Positions 49,301 to 59,282 of a DNA stretch of 64,000 nucleotides are shown piece after piece. Location of the stretch: assembly GCA_016191145.1 (NCBI GenBank), contig JACPPD010000008.1, forward strand, positions 1 to 64,000, given 5' to 3'. Source of the DNA: Ignavibacteria bacterium. Its GTDB lineage: Bacteria > Bacteroidota > Ignavibacteria > Kapaibacteriales > Kapaibacteriaceae. The notes under the pieces were generated by a model. That model saw only the letters and a list, made by a program, of their open reading frames with translations, had not been told where the DNA came from and did no database searches. How positions within the stretch are numbered: the stretch's first letter is position 1; the number at the start of each line of letters is the position of its first letter. A program made the translations under genes and the position numbers.

Positions 49301-50211
49301 AGAGGTCTATCACGATAGTTGATAACGATATTTACTCAACTGTAAACAGGTTTACTGTACGCGGTGCTGCGTTATCGCGAGGATCGTTTGTAGTAGACCG
49401 CGGAAGGTTTACGGCAACATTTGTAGTGCCCAAGGATATTGCTTTCTCTTCGGCAAATGCGCGTTTGTATGGTTATGCGGTTAGCGACGACGGTCGCAAG
49501 GCAAAAGGAACGACTACCAGGCTCATTGTTGACGGCTTTGAGTCGAATGCTTATAAAGACTTCAATGGTCCGGAAATTTCAATCTATTTGGACTCGCGGT
49601 TGTTTACATCTGGTGATGTGGTTAGAAGCAATCCGATCCTGATTGCCGACCTTGTCGATGAAACGGGCATTAATACCACAGGGATTGGTGTTGGGCACGA
49701 CATTGAAGCTGTCTTTGACAACGGCATCCAGGTACAGGCCCTTACTTCGGATTTCAAAACTTCTCTGGAGAGTCAACTCAGGGGCAGCGCCGAAAAGCAA
49801 ATCTTTGGGTTGCAGCCCGGAGTACATGTTGTTCGCGTGCGGGCATGGGATGTTTTGAACAACGTGAGCGAAGCATATACAACATTTAGGATTGCCAGTG
49901 CCGACGAAGGCATTGTCACTTCGTGGGTAATGAACTATCCGAATCCATTTTCAGAGTCGACAACTGTTCGATTTATGCATAACGTATCACAGCCCTTTAA
50001 TGCAAGAGTTCGTATATACGATATTCAGGGTAGGATCGTTAGCGAGAGCGAAATGGAAATGCGCGACATGCAGACTGCCGAATACGTATGGAATGGACGT
50101 GATACCGACGGGAATCTACTTGGCTCCGGTGTTTACAATTGTGTCGTCAGAATTACCGATCGTTCGGGAAGCACAACTGATGTGGCAGGTAAACTTGTAC
50201 TCATTCGTTAA
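46327..50211 (+). CDS. porU: Type IX secretion system C-terminal signal peptidase PorU (C25-like)
   Basis: 1294 aa; catalytic VLNWVGHGN and TAATCDFARFD; C-terminal NYPNPFSESTTVRF...GVYNCVVRI sorting/FlgD-like domain; followed by porV. Confidence 0.92.
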   Translation: MFNTMLFGKKASYTALALFVGHCIQLNAGDVRGLRVENAPGGVISFSLTPVIYGWDTVVADGKKSLIPHIDGARFRQTADATIRQWVVTFDLPVSGEQGFALLAKSSTSSAIDLELKAGYTPEGVVIPTQQPVEADVSVFYSGIARDKHLARVECVVVESRNGQTILRDNFNIKIEKKEIVSATPLKQTEQVLGLEPLGDVYSFTIGEEGVYRITAQQLRDAGIPTDALAAKKIHIFGRGGTELDEVVESESNRNLIEQEIIVRTNGDGSISEVLFYASGPSGFKWGSKGAEHYIHHYALNAGYLLTVGGADGLRSVERQPASGTPNNRPLTVRGYAFYEEELVNPYNSGSGRKWLGKTVESNGSLTITTILPGFVNSGTVDYKMMFAHRGSTSGTFTVFENGKPLSQRVLPPVPQYMDTYSGGVGGSLYANTLSSDGRSILRFQYSNTEPSSSGLLDWFEINYPRGMIAQDDKFWFFSDPALDGISEYTINGFSGSEIFAFDVTDRSLPKRVKNAAPSGGLCSIRENSDSNGIRRYFITSSIQSVELHKVSFVNLRALPLNAEAIVVTHSTLRASADRFAEYRRSKSGMSVAVVNIEDIFNEFSYGIMDPTAVRDFIRHALTQWTTKPKYVVLWGDGHYDYKGISTKAPNYLIPFESLDPDDMNWGLNTHTTDDFFVRVAGNDTRVDVAIGRLPITSNAIGDQMLEKIRQYEEESSDDDWRTRVGLAADDGATSYGSDGSIHLDQSESLAKYYIPESILPKKVYLVEYPTENIAKGRRKPAVTSEYVSSINTTGLLVLNWVGHGNPRVWAHELVYERETTPPLMTNSNKFFFLTAATCDFARFDLTETQSGGEEIVVKKGAGAIGTFSAARVVFSFSNAEINQEFYKNLFSIEPDGSVPLLGDVMFRVKQTLSGSNDEKFLLVADPTMRLTIPNYEVAFDTINGAALSSGSDVVVKALSSVTISGHIAKPIQSSADDSFNGIVTVSLLDAERSITIVDNDIYSTVNRFTVRGAALSRGSFVVDRGRFTATFVVPKDIAFSSANARLYGYAVSDDGRKAKGTTTRLIVDGFESNAYKDFNGPEISIYLDSRLFTSGDVVRSNPILIADLVDETGINTTGIGVGHDIEAVFDNGIQVQALTSDFKTSLESQLRGSAEKQIFGLQPGVHVVRVRAWDVLNNVSEAYTTFRIASADEGIVTSWVMNYPNPFSESTTVRFMHNVSQPFNARVRIYDIQGRIVSESEMEMRDMQTAEYVWNGRDTDGNLLGSGVYNCVVRITDRSGSTTDVAGKLVLIR

Positions 50212-50248
50212 ATTTGTCGTTTCTTATGCATCGAGAGGAATATCGAGT

Positions 50249-51316
50249 ATGATGATAATCCGCAACGGCGGATTGGTTTTAGCCATGGCTTTCCTTACAG
50301 CAACAGCTTCGTTTGGACAAGTCGGAGGTTCAGCCGTTCCGTTTCTATTAATTGCTCCAGACGCGCGAGCAGGAGGCATGGGTGAAACCGGAACAGCAAT
50401 TGCCGATAATATTTATGCTACATATTGGAATCCGGCAGGTCTTGGTTTTCAACAGTCACGTCAGGTCGGATTGAGCTTCTCAAAATGGCTCCCTCAATTT
50501 GATGCGGATTTATTTTATTCGTACGGCACATATGGCCAATACGTTGAAGCACTCGATGGCACGATTGCAGCAACGTTCATCTTCATGAACCTTGGTGAGT
50601 TTGAGAGAACATCGGAAACCGGCGTGAAATTGGGTACGTTCCGGTCGAATGAATTTATGCTTGGTGTAGCGTATGGGACGTTGATAGGTACAGACGTTAC
50701 TGCCGGTGTTCAGTTCAAGTACATTCAATCTAATCTTGCTCCTGCGGGCGGACAACAAGCCAGCGCAGGCACGGGTGTTTCGGGTGCCTTTGACTTGGGA
50801 TTCCTATGGAAGCCCGCCCACCTGAACATATTGGGGTGGGAACTCGACAACGTGCTCTCGCTTGGCGCCAATCTGCAGAACGTGGGTCCTAAGATGACGT
50901 ACCTGAACGAGTCAGACCCGCTGCCTACAACGCTGCGAACTGGTGTGGCATTTAAACTTGTCGAAGATGAATTTAACGATCTGCTTGTAACGGCAGACTT
51001 TGCCAAATTGCTCGTAAAGCGCGATGAACTTGGCTCAGATCCGATTCCGCGGTCGTTTATATCTGCCTGGGGTGTTGGCGGGGTAGAGACAGGCCTGGGT
51101 CTCGAATATATTTACGATCGTGTGGTGTCGATGCGGGGCGGTTACTTTACCGAACCAAAAACGGCCGGTGCAAGACAATTCTATACACTCGGCGCGGGTG
51201 TGAAGTACGATTTGTTTGTACTTGATTTTTCCTACATCCTTACGGTCGAGGCCAACCACCCACTGGCAAACACGCTAAGATTTTCGCTTGTGGTTGATTG
51301 GGGACGGGAGCAATAG
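50249..51316 (+). CDS. porV: T9SS outer-membrane protein PorV/LptO-like
   Basis: AVPFLLIAPDARAGGMGETGTAIADNIYATYWNPAGLGF; start refined from 50000 ORF to ATG at 50249 after porU stop. Confidence 0.9.
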   Translation: MMIIRNGGLVLAMAFLTATASFGQVGGSAVPFLLIAPDARAGGMGETGTAIADNIYATYWNPAGLGFQQSRQVGLSFSKWLPQFDADLFYSYGTYGQYVEALDGTIAATFIFMNLGEFERTSETGVKLGTFRSNEFMLGVAYGTLIGTDVTAGVQFKYIQSNLAPAGGQQASAGTGVSGAFDLGFLWKPAHLNILGWELDNVLSLGANLQNVGPKMTYLNESDPLPTTLRTGVAFKLVEDEFNDLLVTADFAKLLVKRDELGSDPIPRSFISAWGVGGVETGLGLEYIYDRVVSMRGGYFTEPKTAGARQFYTLGAGVKYDLFVLDFSYILTVEANHPLANTLRFSLVVDWGREQ

Positions 51317-51350
51317 CCTTAGTCAGCGATTATGATCCACAGCAGTGCAT

Positions 51351-51956
51351 TTAGGAGACAGAGCGTCGCCGACGTTTTCTAATGATAAATATTATCATTA
51401 TCGTTACGATAAGCCCTGTTGCAACCCAGCCATAAGCCGATAATATTTTGTCGATTTCTCGCCAGCGAGTACCAACCTGCATCCCCATCCATATAAGCAG
51501 AGAATTCCACGCAAAAGCGCCGAGCGCGCTGTAGAAGGCTGTACGAGGGAACGGTAGGCGCGTTATCCCGGCAGCAAAAGATATCACTGCTCGCGTTCCG
51601 GCCAGAAACCTGTTCCCGATAATGATCAGTCCGTGATATTTCTCAAACCATCGGTAAACTTTTTCCAGAAGCGATATGGTAATAAAGGGCACCCAGCCTT
51701 TCTCAATTATCGTTCTGCCGTATTTGCGGCCAATCCAATAGGCAGTAGCAAATCCGGCAACGGATCCGAAAGTTGCAGCAACGGCAGTAGGAAGAAAGGC
51801 AACTGTACCTATTCCGACCAGAGTGCCAATAAAAACCAGTACCAGATCGCTTGGCGACGGTGGAAAGAGGTTCTCGATGTACGCAACCAGAAACGTTACG
51901 ATAAATATTCCGGCCGGTGGCAATTCGCTGAGTGTTTGAATGATTGATTCGAGCAT
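51351..51956 (-). CDS. DedA-family membrane protein
   Basis: AYIENLFPPSPSDLVLVFIGTLVGIG, GNRFLAGTRAVISFAAGI. Confidence 0.92.
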   Translation of the reverse strand: MLESIIQTLSELPPAGIFIVTFLVAYIENLFPPSPSDLVLVFIGTLVGIGTVAFLPTAVAATFGSVAGFATAYWIGRKYGRTIIEKGWVPFITISLLEKVYRWFEKYHGLIIIGNRFLAGTRAVISFAAGITRLPFPRTAFYSALGAFAWNSLLIWMGMQVGTRWREIDKILSAYGWVATGLIVTIMIIFIIRKRRRRSVS

Positions 51957-52054
51957 AACGTGTGATATTGACGCTCAGGTTTCCATGTCGGCATGGTAAT
52001 TTGCGTTTCTATGCCGAGTAAAATTAGCCCCCTGCAAGCCTCGATGGAGTAAAA

Positions 52055-53599
52055 ATGAAGGAGTTTGTAAACGAGTCCTATTACGATTTCTCAAAACCTG
52101 CAGTAGCTGCAAAACAGCGTGCTGCCATTGATGAAGTGCGCAAACGCTTTGGCAGGGAATACCCAAATATAATTGCCGGGCGAAACGTAAAGACGCAGGC
52201 AAAAACCGTAAGCCGCAATCCGGCCAACTCAGGAGAAGTTGTTGGCGTATTTCAGAAGTCTGGAGTGGAAGATGCCGAAAGAGCATTGAAGGGGGCTTTA
52301 ACAGCATTTGAAACGTGGAAGGATGTGCCGATGAAGAAACGTGCACAGTATTTGTTCAAAGCTGCAAATGCTGTTCGACGTCGGCGGTTGGAAATCAATG
52401 CGTGGATGATTTCCGAGGTTGGAAAAAATTATCTGGAAGCTGATGCCGATACGTGCGAAGCAATTGATTTTCTGGAATTCTATGGACGCGAAGCCCTACG
52501 CTTTGCCGATGTGCAGCCCGTTGTGCAGCAGCCTGGTGAACTCAACGAGCTGTTCTATGTACCGCTTGGAGTAGGCGTTATTATTCCCCCGTGGAATTTT
52601 CCATTTGCAATTCTTGTTGGCATGTCGGCTGCCGCTATTGTTTGCGGCAACACAATTGTGCTTAAGCCCTCCAGCGACTCGCCGATGATGGGGTGGTTGT
52701 TTGCCGATGTAATGAAGGAAGTGGGGCTGCCTCCGGGTGTTTTGAATTTTCTTGTTGCCAGCGGTGCCGAAGCAGGAGACTATTTGGTGAGTCATTCCAA
52801 GACGCGTTTCATTTCCTTTACTGGGTCGATGGAAGTTGGGCTGCGCATCAACGAGCTGGCCGCTAAACCGCAGCCGGGACAGATATGGATTAAACGGGTG
52901 ACGGTGGAAATGGGCGGTAAGGATGCAATCATTGTTGCTGCTGATGCAGATATAGATGCCTCTGTAGCAGGAGTTGTTGCGGCAGCATTCGGTTTTCAGG
53001 GTCAGAAATGTTCTGCATGCTCACGCGTAATCGTCGAAGCACCTGTGTACGATGAGTTTGTAACCAAACTTAAAATCGCTGTAGATGCGCTTGTGATTGG
53101 AGAGCCAAACGATAATGCTCCGGTTGGACCGGTGGTCTCCGACCGTCAGGAAAAGACCTTGCTCAAATACATCGACGTCGGTAAGACTGAGGGCAAACTG
53201 ATCTGCGGAGGCGAGAAGGTTCCTGGCTTGCCGGGTTACTACATAAAGCCAACTGTATTCGTTAACGTAAAACCCAACGCTCGGATTATGCAGGAAGAAA
53301 TTTTTGGCCCTGTGCTGGCCGTCTGCAAGGCAAAGGATTTCGATCACGCGCTGCAAATCGGCAACGATACTATCTATGGCCTTACCGGAGCTGTGTATTC
53401 TAGGGACAAGAAGAAACTAGAGCGTGCCCGGAACGAATTTTTCTGTGGCAATCTCTACCTCAACAGAAAATGTACGGGAGCTATGGTGGGCAGTCACCCG
53501 TTCGGTGGTTTTAATATGAGTGGGACGGATTCTAAGGCCGGCGGACGAGACTATCTACTGCTCTTTCTCCAAGCTAAATCGGTTGCTAAGAAAATTTAG
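52055..53599 (+). CDS. rocA: L-glutamate gamma-semialdehyde (1-pyrroline-5-carboxylate) dehydrogenase
   Basis: PLGVGVIIPPWNFPFAILVGMSAAAIVCGNTIVLKPSSDSP, VEMGGKDAIIV, GFQGQKCSACSR. Confidence 0.92.
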   Translation: MKEFVNESYYDFSKPAVAAKQRAAIDEVRKRFGREYPNIIAGRNVKTQAKTVSRNPANSGEVVGVFQKSGVEDAERALKGALTAFETWKDVPMKKRAQYLFKAANAVRRRRLEINAWMISEVGKNYLEADADTCEAIDFLEFYGREALRFADVQPVVQQPGELNELFYVPLGVGVIIPPWNFPFAILVGMSAAAIVCGNTIVLKPSSDSPMMGWLFADVMKEVGLPPGVLNFLVASGAEAGDYLVSHSKTRFISFTGSMEVGLRINELAAKPQPGQIWIKRVTVEMGGKDAIIVAADADIDASVAGVVAAAFGFQGQKCSACSRVIVEAPVYDEFVTKLKIAVDALVIGEPNDNAPVGPVVSDRQEKTLLKYIDVGKTEGKLICGGEKVPGLPGYYIKPTVFVNVKPNARIMQEEIFGPVLAVCKAKDFDHALQIGNDTIYGLTGAVYSRDKKKLERARNEFFCGNLYLNRKCTGAMVGSHPFGGFNMSGTDSKAGGRDYLLLFLQAKSVAKKI

Positions 53600-53624
53600 A
53601 ATATTCGATCATCTCACAAAAACT

Positions 53625-55757
53625 TCATTCTTCTTCTGTCTGCTGCTGCACGTATTCGTTATGCAATTTCTGCTGCAAGTTCGAAGGTACCTGCACGAAT
53701 TCAGCGAATTCGGCAGAGTAGTTGGCACGGCCCTGTGTAAGGCTTCGCAGAACAGTAGCATAGTGGTCTAGTTCGGCGAGGGGCATACGGCATTTAAGGA
53801 TCTGGTAATGTCCGTCGGCGTCGACGCCCATAATTTCACCTCGGCGAACAGGTAAATCACTCATGATTTCTCCCACCTGTTCTTCGGGCATGATAATCTC
53901 GACATTGTAAATAGGCTCCAGCAGCAACGGATCGGCCTTGATAAACGCATCCTTGAATGCCATCCGTCCTGCAGTCTTAAATGCGGCCTCATTGCTGTCT
54001 ACGGGGTGCATCTTGCCGTCGAACACGCTTACGCGAACGTCGCGCACGTACGACCCTGTGATTGGCCCTTCTGCCATCTTTTCCATCACGCCTTTGAGTA
54101 TTGCCGGCAGAAAACGCTGATCGATCACTCCACCAACAATGCAATTGTAAAACACGAGTTTCCCGCCCCACGGCAATTCATAGGTATCCTTGCCTCGCAC
54201 CGTAAGCCCTGGTGGATCTGCAATGCCATCGTAGTATGGTTCCACGCGCATGTGGACCTCGGCAAACTGTCCTGCCCCTCCCGATTGCTTCTTGTGCCTG
54301 TATTGTGCATCAGTGTTCTTGCGAATGGTTTCGCGATAGGGAATGCGAGCAGGCTGATAACTAACATCAAGTTTAAATCTGTGCTCCAACTTCCATTTCG
54401 CACTCTGCAGATGCATCTCGCCCTGTCCGTGGATAATCAATTGTTTTAGTTCCTGTGAATGCTCGACAATCAGGGTTGGGTCTTCTTCATGCAATTGGTG
54501 CAGTGCCAGTCCAAGCTTGTCTTCATCGCCCTTCCTGTTCGAAACAACAGCCGTCCTGATCTTTGTGGGAGGGAATTCGATTGGGGGCAACACCAGGTTA
54601 AATCCTTTATCGTGCAGCGTATTGTTCACGTGCGTGTTTTTCAGCTTAACGACTGCACCGATATCGCCTGCAGTGATTTCAGTTACTTCATGACGTTTCT
54701 TACCGTTGACGACGAAGAGCTGTCCGAGCCTTTCCGTGATTCCAGTCTGTTCATTTATCAGATCCTGACCATGGTGAATTGTACCGGAATACACTCGGAA
54801 GAACGACATGTCTCCGACATTAGCTTCACTCGTTGCTTTGTATACAAACAGGCATGCCTTGCCCGCTGGGTCGGCCTTAAGAAACTCTCCTCCCAAGGTC
54901 TCGACAGGCGGCATTTCTACAGGTGCAGGAATCACAACATCAATGAAGGACATCAGGCGGCCGGTGCCCATGTCGTTCTTTGCTGAAATGCAGAACACCG
55001 GGAATATTTGCCGGTTAATAATTGTTGTTGTTAACCCGTGACGCATTTCTTCTTCGTCGAGTTCTCCCTTGTTGAGATAATGATCCATCAGAGTTTCATC
55101 GTTCTCAGCAACAATTTCGATGAGCTCATTATGCAAACGTTTTGCCCGTTCAACTTCGGTATCGGGGATTGGTTTCTTTTCCGGCTTTCCTCCGGTTGGC
55201 GGAAAAACGTACGCCGTCATTTTTAACACGTCGATGATGGTGTTAAAACCAAGACCTTCGTTTACCGGGTACTGAACAACAGTTACTTCGCGTCCAAACC
55301 GATCTTTTGCCTGCTCAACCGTGCGCCAGAAATTACTCTGTTCATGGTCAACTTTGTTAATAACGAATATAGTTGGAGTTTTGAATTGCTTCGTGTATTT
55401 CCAGATTGTTTCTGTTCCCACTTCAACTCCATGATTAGAGCTTAGCACCATGATCCCTGAATCGACAACCTTCAGGGCTCCAATCACTTCGCCTACGTAA
55501 TCAACGTATCCTGGCGTATCGATAATGTTGATTTTATAATCACGCCATTCGGCAAACATTGTAGTACCGAAAACAGACGACACCCGGTCCTGCTCAATCT
55601 CATGGTAATCCGACACCGTTGAATGTTCTTCCACGCTACCTCTACGGTTTATTTCGCCAGATTCAAAGAGCATGGATTCTGCCAGTGTTGTTTTACCGGA
55701 CCCCGCGTGTCCGAGCAGGGCAATGTTCCTAATATGTTGGGCGTCATAGTTTTTCAT
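53625..55757 (-). CDS. Elongation factor G-like GTPase
   Basis: NIALLGHAGSGKTTLAESML, DTPGYVDYVGEV, VINKVDHEQSNF; divergent EF-G paralogue type. Confidence 0.88.
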   Translation of the reverse strand: MKNYDAQHIRNIALLGHAGSGKTTLAESMLFESGEINRRGSVEEHSTVSDYHEIEQDRVSSVFGTTMFAEWRDYKINIIDTPGYVDYVGEVIGALKVVDSGIMVLSSNHGVEVGTETIWKYTKQFKTPTIFVINKVDHEQSNFWRTVEQAKDRFGREVTVVQYPVNEGLGFNTIIDVLKMTAYVFPPTGGKPEKKPIPDTEVERAKRLHNELIEIVAENDETLMDHYLNKGELDEEEMRHGLTTTIINRQIFPVFCISAKNDMGTGRLMSFIDVVIPAPVEMPPVETLGGEFLKADPAGKACLFVYKATSEANVGDMSFFRVYSGTIHHGQDLINEQTGITERLGQLFVVNGKKRHEVTEITAGDIGAVVKLKNTHVNNTLHDKGFNLVLPPIEFPPTKIRTAVVSNRKGDEDKLGLALHQLHEEDPTLIVEHSQELKQLIIHGQGEMHLQSAKWKLEHRFKLDVSYQPARIPYRETIRKNTDAQYRHKKQSGGAGQFAEVHMRVEPYYDGIADPPGLTVRGKDTYELPWGGKLVFYNCIVGGVIDQRFLPAILKGVMEKMAEGPITGSYVRDVRVSVFDGKMHPVDSNEAAFKTAGRMAFKDAFIKADPLLLEPIYNVEIIMPEEQVGEIMSDLPVRRGEIMGVDADGHYQILKCRMPLAELDHYATVLRSLTQGRANYSAEFAEFVQVPSNLQQKLHNEYVQQQTEEE

Positions 55758-55976
55758 GGTTTCCCCGGATTCAAATCGACAAGATTCGGAACATACGAAA
55801 AATGAAAAACTACCCGCCCCTTAACATGAAAAGGGTAGACTTTCAGGTTCAACGCATGAAAGCCGACGGCATCAAAATCTTAGGGTAACTGGGATAGGTT
55901 AATCCGACGGAAGAGGGCGAACACTCCCTTCAGTGCTGCACCCGGAAGTTGCGTGTATGGAATCGAAAAAATCACG

Positions 55977-56004
55977 ATGCCGGGTATCAAGAGATACCCG
56001 GCAT
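55977..56004. repeat. Second copy of hairpin element ATGCCGGGTATC-AAGA-GATACCCGGCAT
   Basis: 12-bp perfect stem; opposite orientation (loop AAGA versus TCTT) to copy at 1061-1100. Confidence 0.88.
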
Positions 56005-56045
56005 GGTTTTCCGGCGAAGATGCCGGCAGATAACCTTCCTAACCG

Positions 56046-56053
56046 TATCTTTG
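56046..56053 (+). promoter_or_regulatory. -7 promoter element TATCTTTG upstream of rplS
   Basis: TAnnTTTG consensus; identical GTATCTTTGTA context as upstream of lpdA; 45 bp before ATG. Confidence 0.45.
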
Positions 56054-56097
56054 TAGTCCGCTTCTATTCAAAGTATACTATTGCCCGGAGAATAACG

Positions 56098-56481
56098 ATG
56101 CACCCCAAGGTAAAAAAATTCGACACTGCCATGAAATCATCGGCTTACGAAATGCGTAAGGCTAAAGCTGGTGAAGCTTCCCCCGATATTCCCACGTTTC
56201 GTCCGGGCGACACGATTAAGATTGCAGTCCGTGTAATCGAAGGTGAGAAGGAGCGCATCCAGAATTTTCAGGGAGTTGTAATTGCACGCCGAGGCTCGGG
56301 CATAAATGAAACGTTCCGTGTCCGCAAAATTTCAAACGGCGTTGGCGTTGAGCGAATCTTCCCAATCAACTCTCCAATTATCCAAAGTCTTCAGGTGCTG
56401 AAAGAAGGCTCCGTTCGCAGAGCAAAATTGTATTACCTGAGGGGTATGAGTGAAAAGAAGATTAGGCAAAAACTCAATTAA
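56098..56481 (+). CDS. rplS: Ribosomal protein L19
   Basis: [46 protein letters not shown]; start refined to ATG at 56098. Confidence 0.97.
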   Translation: MHPKVKKFDTAMKSSAYEMRKAKAGEASPDIPTFRPGDTIKIAVRVIEGEKERIQNFQGVVIARRGSGINETFRVRKISNGVGVERIFPINSPIIQSLQVLKEGSVRRAKLYYLRGMSEKKIRQKLN

Positions 56482-56493
56482 GGCGCTCTCTAT

Positions 56494-57942
56494 TTAGCGC
56501 ACCCTCACAATCGCCCCCTGCTCAGAAAACCTATCTAACACGATGTCTACCTGCGTTGTTGTATCGCGCATGAAAAACGTGGGATCCTGACGTGATGACC
56601 GCGGGTGAACAACGATGTCGTTGACGTCCTTTGTGGAGTAACTGATACGTTTGTCGCCGGATGACGCGATTAAAGAAAATGTGAGTATATCGTCGGGTCC
56701 GAGCGAACTTTCCAGCTCGTCTATGTCAACAAGGAAACGTCTGTATTCCCCCGACACAGAGTGTTTGTATGCCTTCGAACGAAGCCTGCTATCGAGTTGC
56801 TGGGATAGAACTTTATTCCGCGCTGCATTGCGGGATTCATTCGTGATCTGTTTAGTAAAAAGGGGGCTGCCCACAACTGGAGCAAGTCCGGAGCGGCGCA
56901 ATGCAACCTTATTCCAAACATTAAAACTTAAGTCGTAGTCAACTACTGCCCGATGCCGGTCGTCCAAAACACGCAGAACAAACTGCTGCCATCTGTGCTC
57001 ACCATTGATGTTGCGCTTTCGTTCCAATGCCGCCATACGCTGCGTGAGGGTATCGTAATCGGTTGTTGATTTAATTCTTAATGCTGCGATGATCAGCTCT
57101 GCAACTTCTGTATCGGTGAGAATTCCACCATGATCGAGATCGTTAATGATCATCTGCGGAATCGTTGCCAAGTCGCGCTTTTTAATACCTAAAGACCACC
57201 CCGTATTTGCGTCTCTGTTGTTTTCTGGATTGACGACGTCGAGCGTTAAACGTCTGACGTTAAGACCTGCGCCGCTTGTAACGATTACTCCATCCGTGCC
57301 GTCGGTATCGGCTACGATACTTGCAAGCGATTCCGACTTAGCTCCTGTAAAGACCCATGCTTTGATTAGATCAAAGTTGTACACTGCGCCTTCGGCTGCA
57401 TTGAATAAATCGAAATCGCTGAGAGCCCATTGCCGTGGCGAGGCGAGTTCCAGGTCGTTGAGAATCTGTTCGCCAACTTCTCCAAATTGCCACTCAGAGA
57501 CATACGAGTCTCCTTCCAGCAGTCCGTCGACCAACATTGTTTTCAGCCGGCCAAGCTGCGACTTTCCCTTATGGGCAAGGGGCGAACCAAAGTTTGCCGG
57601 CGCAATAAAAACAATGCTGTGAATCATATCGTGAAGCCGCAGCCAGGAATACTGCTGCATCAACTGTCTTACAACGAGTCCGCCCGTGCTGTGCACAACA
57701 AAGCGCAAGGAACGCTCGCCGCCATTCAACAGACCGTTGACCTTGAGTTCCAGATACAGCGATTCTGCAACATCTTCGAGCATCACCTGGTCGTCGAGCG
57801 AAACATAATCTGCATAATGGAGACGTAAATCGCGTATGCCATCGGCGCCGAGTTTAGTATTAACTTTCGTTAACGTATTACCCAACGACTGTTTGATGGA
57901 TTTGGCACTCGAGCTGTATCCGTGTAAAATCACGACATCCAT
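56494..57942 (-). CDS. Alpha/beta hydrolase (lipase/esterase-like) with C-terminal extension
   Basis: MDVVILHGYSSSAKS, FVVHSTGGLVVRQLM. Confidence 0.72.
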   Translation of the reverse strand: MDVVILHGYSSSAKSIKQSLGNTLTKVNTKLGADGIRDLRLHYADYVSLDDQVMLEDVAESLYLELKVNGLLNGGERSLRFVVHSTGGLVVRQLMQQYSWLRLHDMIHSIVFIAPANFGSPLAHKGKSQLGRLKTMLVDGLLEGDSYVSEWQFGEVGEQILNDLELASPRQWALSDFDLFNAAEGAVYNFDLIKAWVFTGAKSESLASIVADTDGTDGVIVTSGAGLNVRRLTLDVVNPENNRDANTGWSLGIKKRDLATIPQMIINDLDHGGILTDTEVAELIIAALRIKSTTDYDTLTQRMAALERKRNINGEHRWQQFVLRVLDDRHRAVVDYDLSFNVWNKVALRRSGLAPVVGSPLFTKQITNESRNAARNKVLSQQLDSRLRSKAYKHSVSGEYRRFLVDIDELESSLGPDDILTFSLIASSGDKRISYSTKDVNDIVVHPRSSRQDPTFFMRDTTTQVDIVLDRFSEQGAIVRVR

Positions 57943-57968
57943 TAGCAACTCCGAACTAGATTTGTGAC

Positions 57969-59282
57969 GTGAAAATAGCCATCATCACTATCGGCGATGA
58001 GATACTCATCGGTCAGATCGAAAATCGAAACGCAACGTGGATTGCACAACAATGTACAGAAATTGGGGCATCCGTTGTTCACCAGACGGTTGTGGGCGAT
58101 GACTCCGAGAGTCTGAAACGGGAACTTGACGTTGCGCGCAGCCGTGCAGGTGTGATCATCACAACGGGTGGCTTGGGCCCAACGCACGACGATATCACAA
58201 AGCAAACACTTGTCGATTATGTTGGTGATGAGCTAACCCTTAATCAGTCGTGGCTTGATCTGCTCAAACAAAGGAGCACACAAAGGGGACGCGAATTGTC
58301 GGCTCGCAATGCAGAGCAGGCCATGGTGCCACGGACTGCTACGGTGCTGCCTAACCCGATTGGTACGGCTCTTGGCTTGCTGTTCACCTTTAGCGCTCCC
58401 GGCCTGCCAGCTTGTAAATGCTATTCTCTGCCAGGAGTACCATCGGAGATGAAGGCCATCATGGAACGTCATGTTATCCCTTCGTTGCGCGAACAACACA
58501 TGGCTGAAAAAGCAGCTTCGAAAATTTATCTCACCCTGCACACCACAGGGATCGAAGAAAGTGCCCTGGCAGATCTCATCGGAGATATACCACTAACCGG
58601 AGCAACGACTCTTGCATACCTGCCCAGCTACTTTGGTGTGCGTTTAAGGATTGGAGCAGTTGATGATTCAGCGACTTCGAGAATCAAGGGGACGATGAAC
58701 AGGGAAATTAATAGAATACATCACATAATTCTTGAAAGGGCAGGCAGATATGTTGTTGGAGAGGGCCCATCGACGCTTGTTGAGATTTTAGCCGACAGAC
58801 TAAAGGAAAACGGTGAAACTTTGTCTGTGGCTGAATCATGTACTGGAGGGTTGTTGGGGGAAACATTAACCGAAGTGCAAGGCAGCAGTGAATGGTTCAT
58901 GGGTGGTATCATATCGTACTCGAACGATGCCAAGATGAATTTGCTTGGTGTGGAACAATCTGTGCTTGACGCTTATGGGGCTGTCAGCCAGGAAGTTGCC
59001 ATCCAAATGTGCACGGGTGTGCAGCGGCAATTCAACACCACGTGGAGTATTGGCATTACCGGTGTTGCAGGCCCTGCAGGCGGAACCGAAGAAAAGCCGG
59101 TAGGCACGGTTTGGATTGGAATTGCGGGTAAACGTGGTGCATTTGCTAAACATTTTTTATTTGGCACTGAACGTCGCGTCAACCGCGAACGATCTGTTGG
59201 CGCTGCAGTGTCCATGTTATTACTCGAATTATCTCGCATACCGCACACCCAACAGCATAACGCTTCAAATAGCCTCACATGA
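57969..59282 (+). CDS. cinA: CinA-family protein (NMN deamidase / competence-damage inducible)
   Basis: IITIGDEILIGQIENRNATWIAQQ, TTGGLGPTHDDITK, SVAESCTGGLLGETLTEVQGSSEWFMGGIISYSN. Confidence 0.95.
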   Translation: MKIAIITIGDEILIGQIENRNATWIAQQCTEIGASVVHQTVVGDDSESLKRELDVARSRAGVIITTGGLGPTHDDITKQTLVDYVGDELTLNQSWLDLLKQRSTQRGRELSARNAEQAMVPRTATVLPNPIGTALGLLFTFSAPGLPACKCYSLPGVPSEMKAIMERHVIPSLREQHMAEKAASKIYLTLHTTGIEESALADLIGDIPLTGATTLAYLPSYFGVRLRIGAVDDSATSRIKGTMNREINRIHHIILERAGRYVVGEGPSTLVEILADRLKENGETLSVAESCTGGLLGETLTEVQGSSEWFMGGIISYSNDAKMNLLGVEQSVLDAYGAVSQEVAIQMCTGVQRQFNTTWSIGITGVAGPAGGTEEKPVGTVWIGIAGKRGAFAKHFLFGTERRVNRERSVGAAVSMLLLELSRIPHTQQHNASNSLT

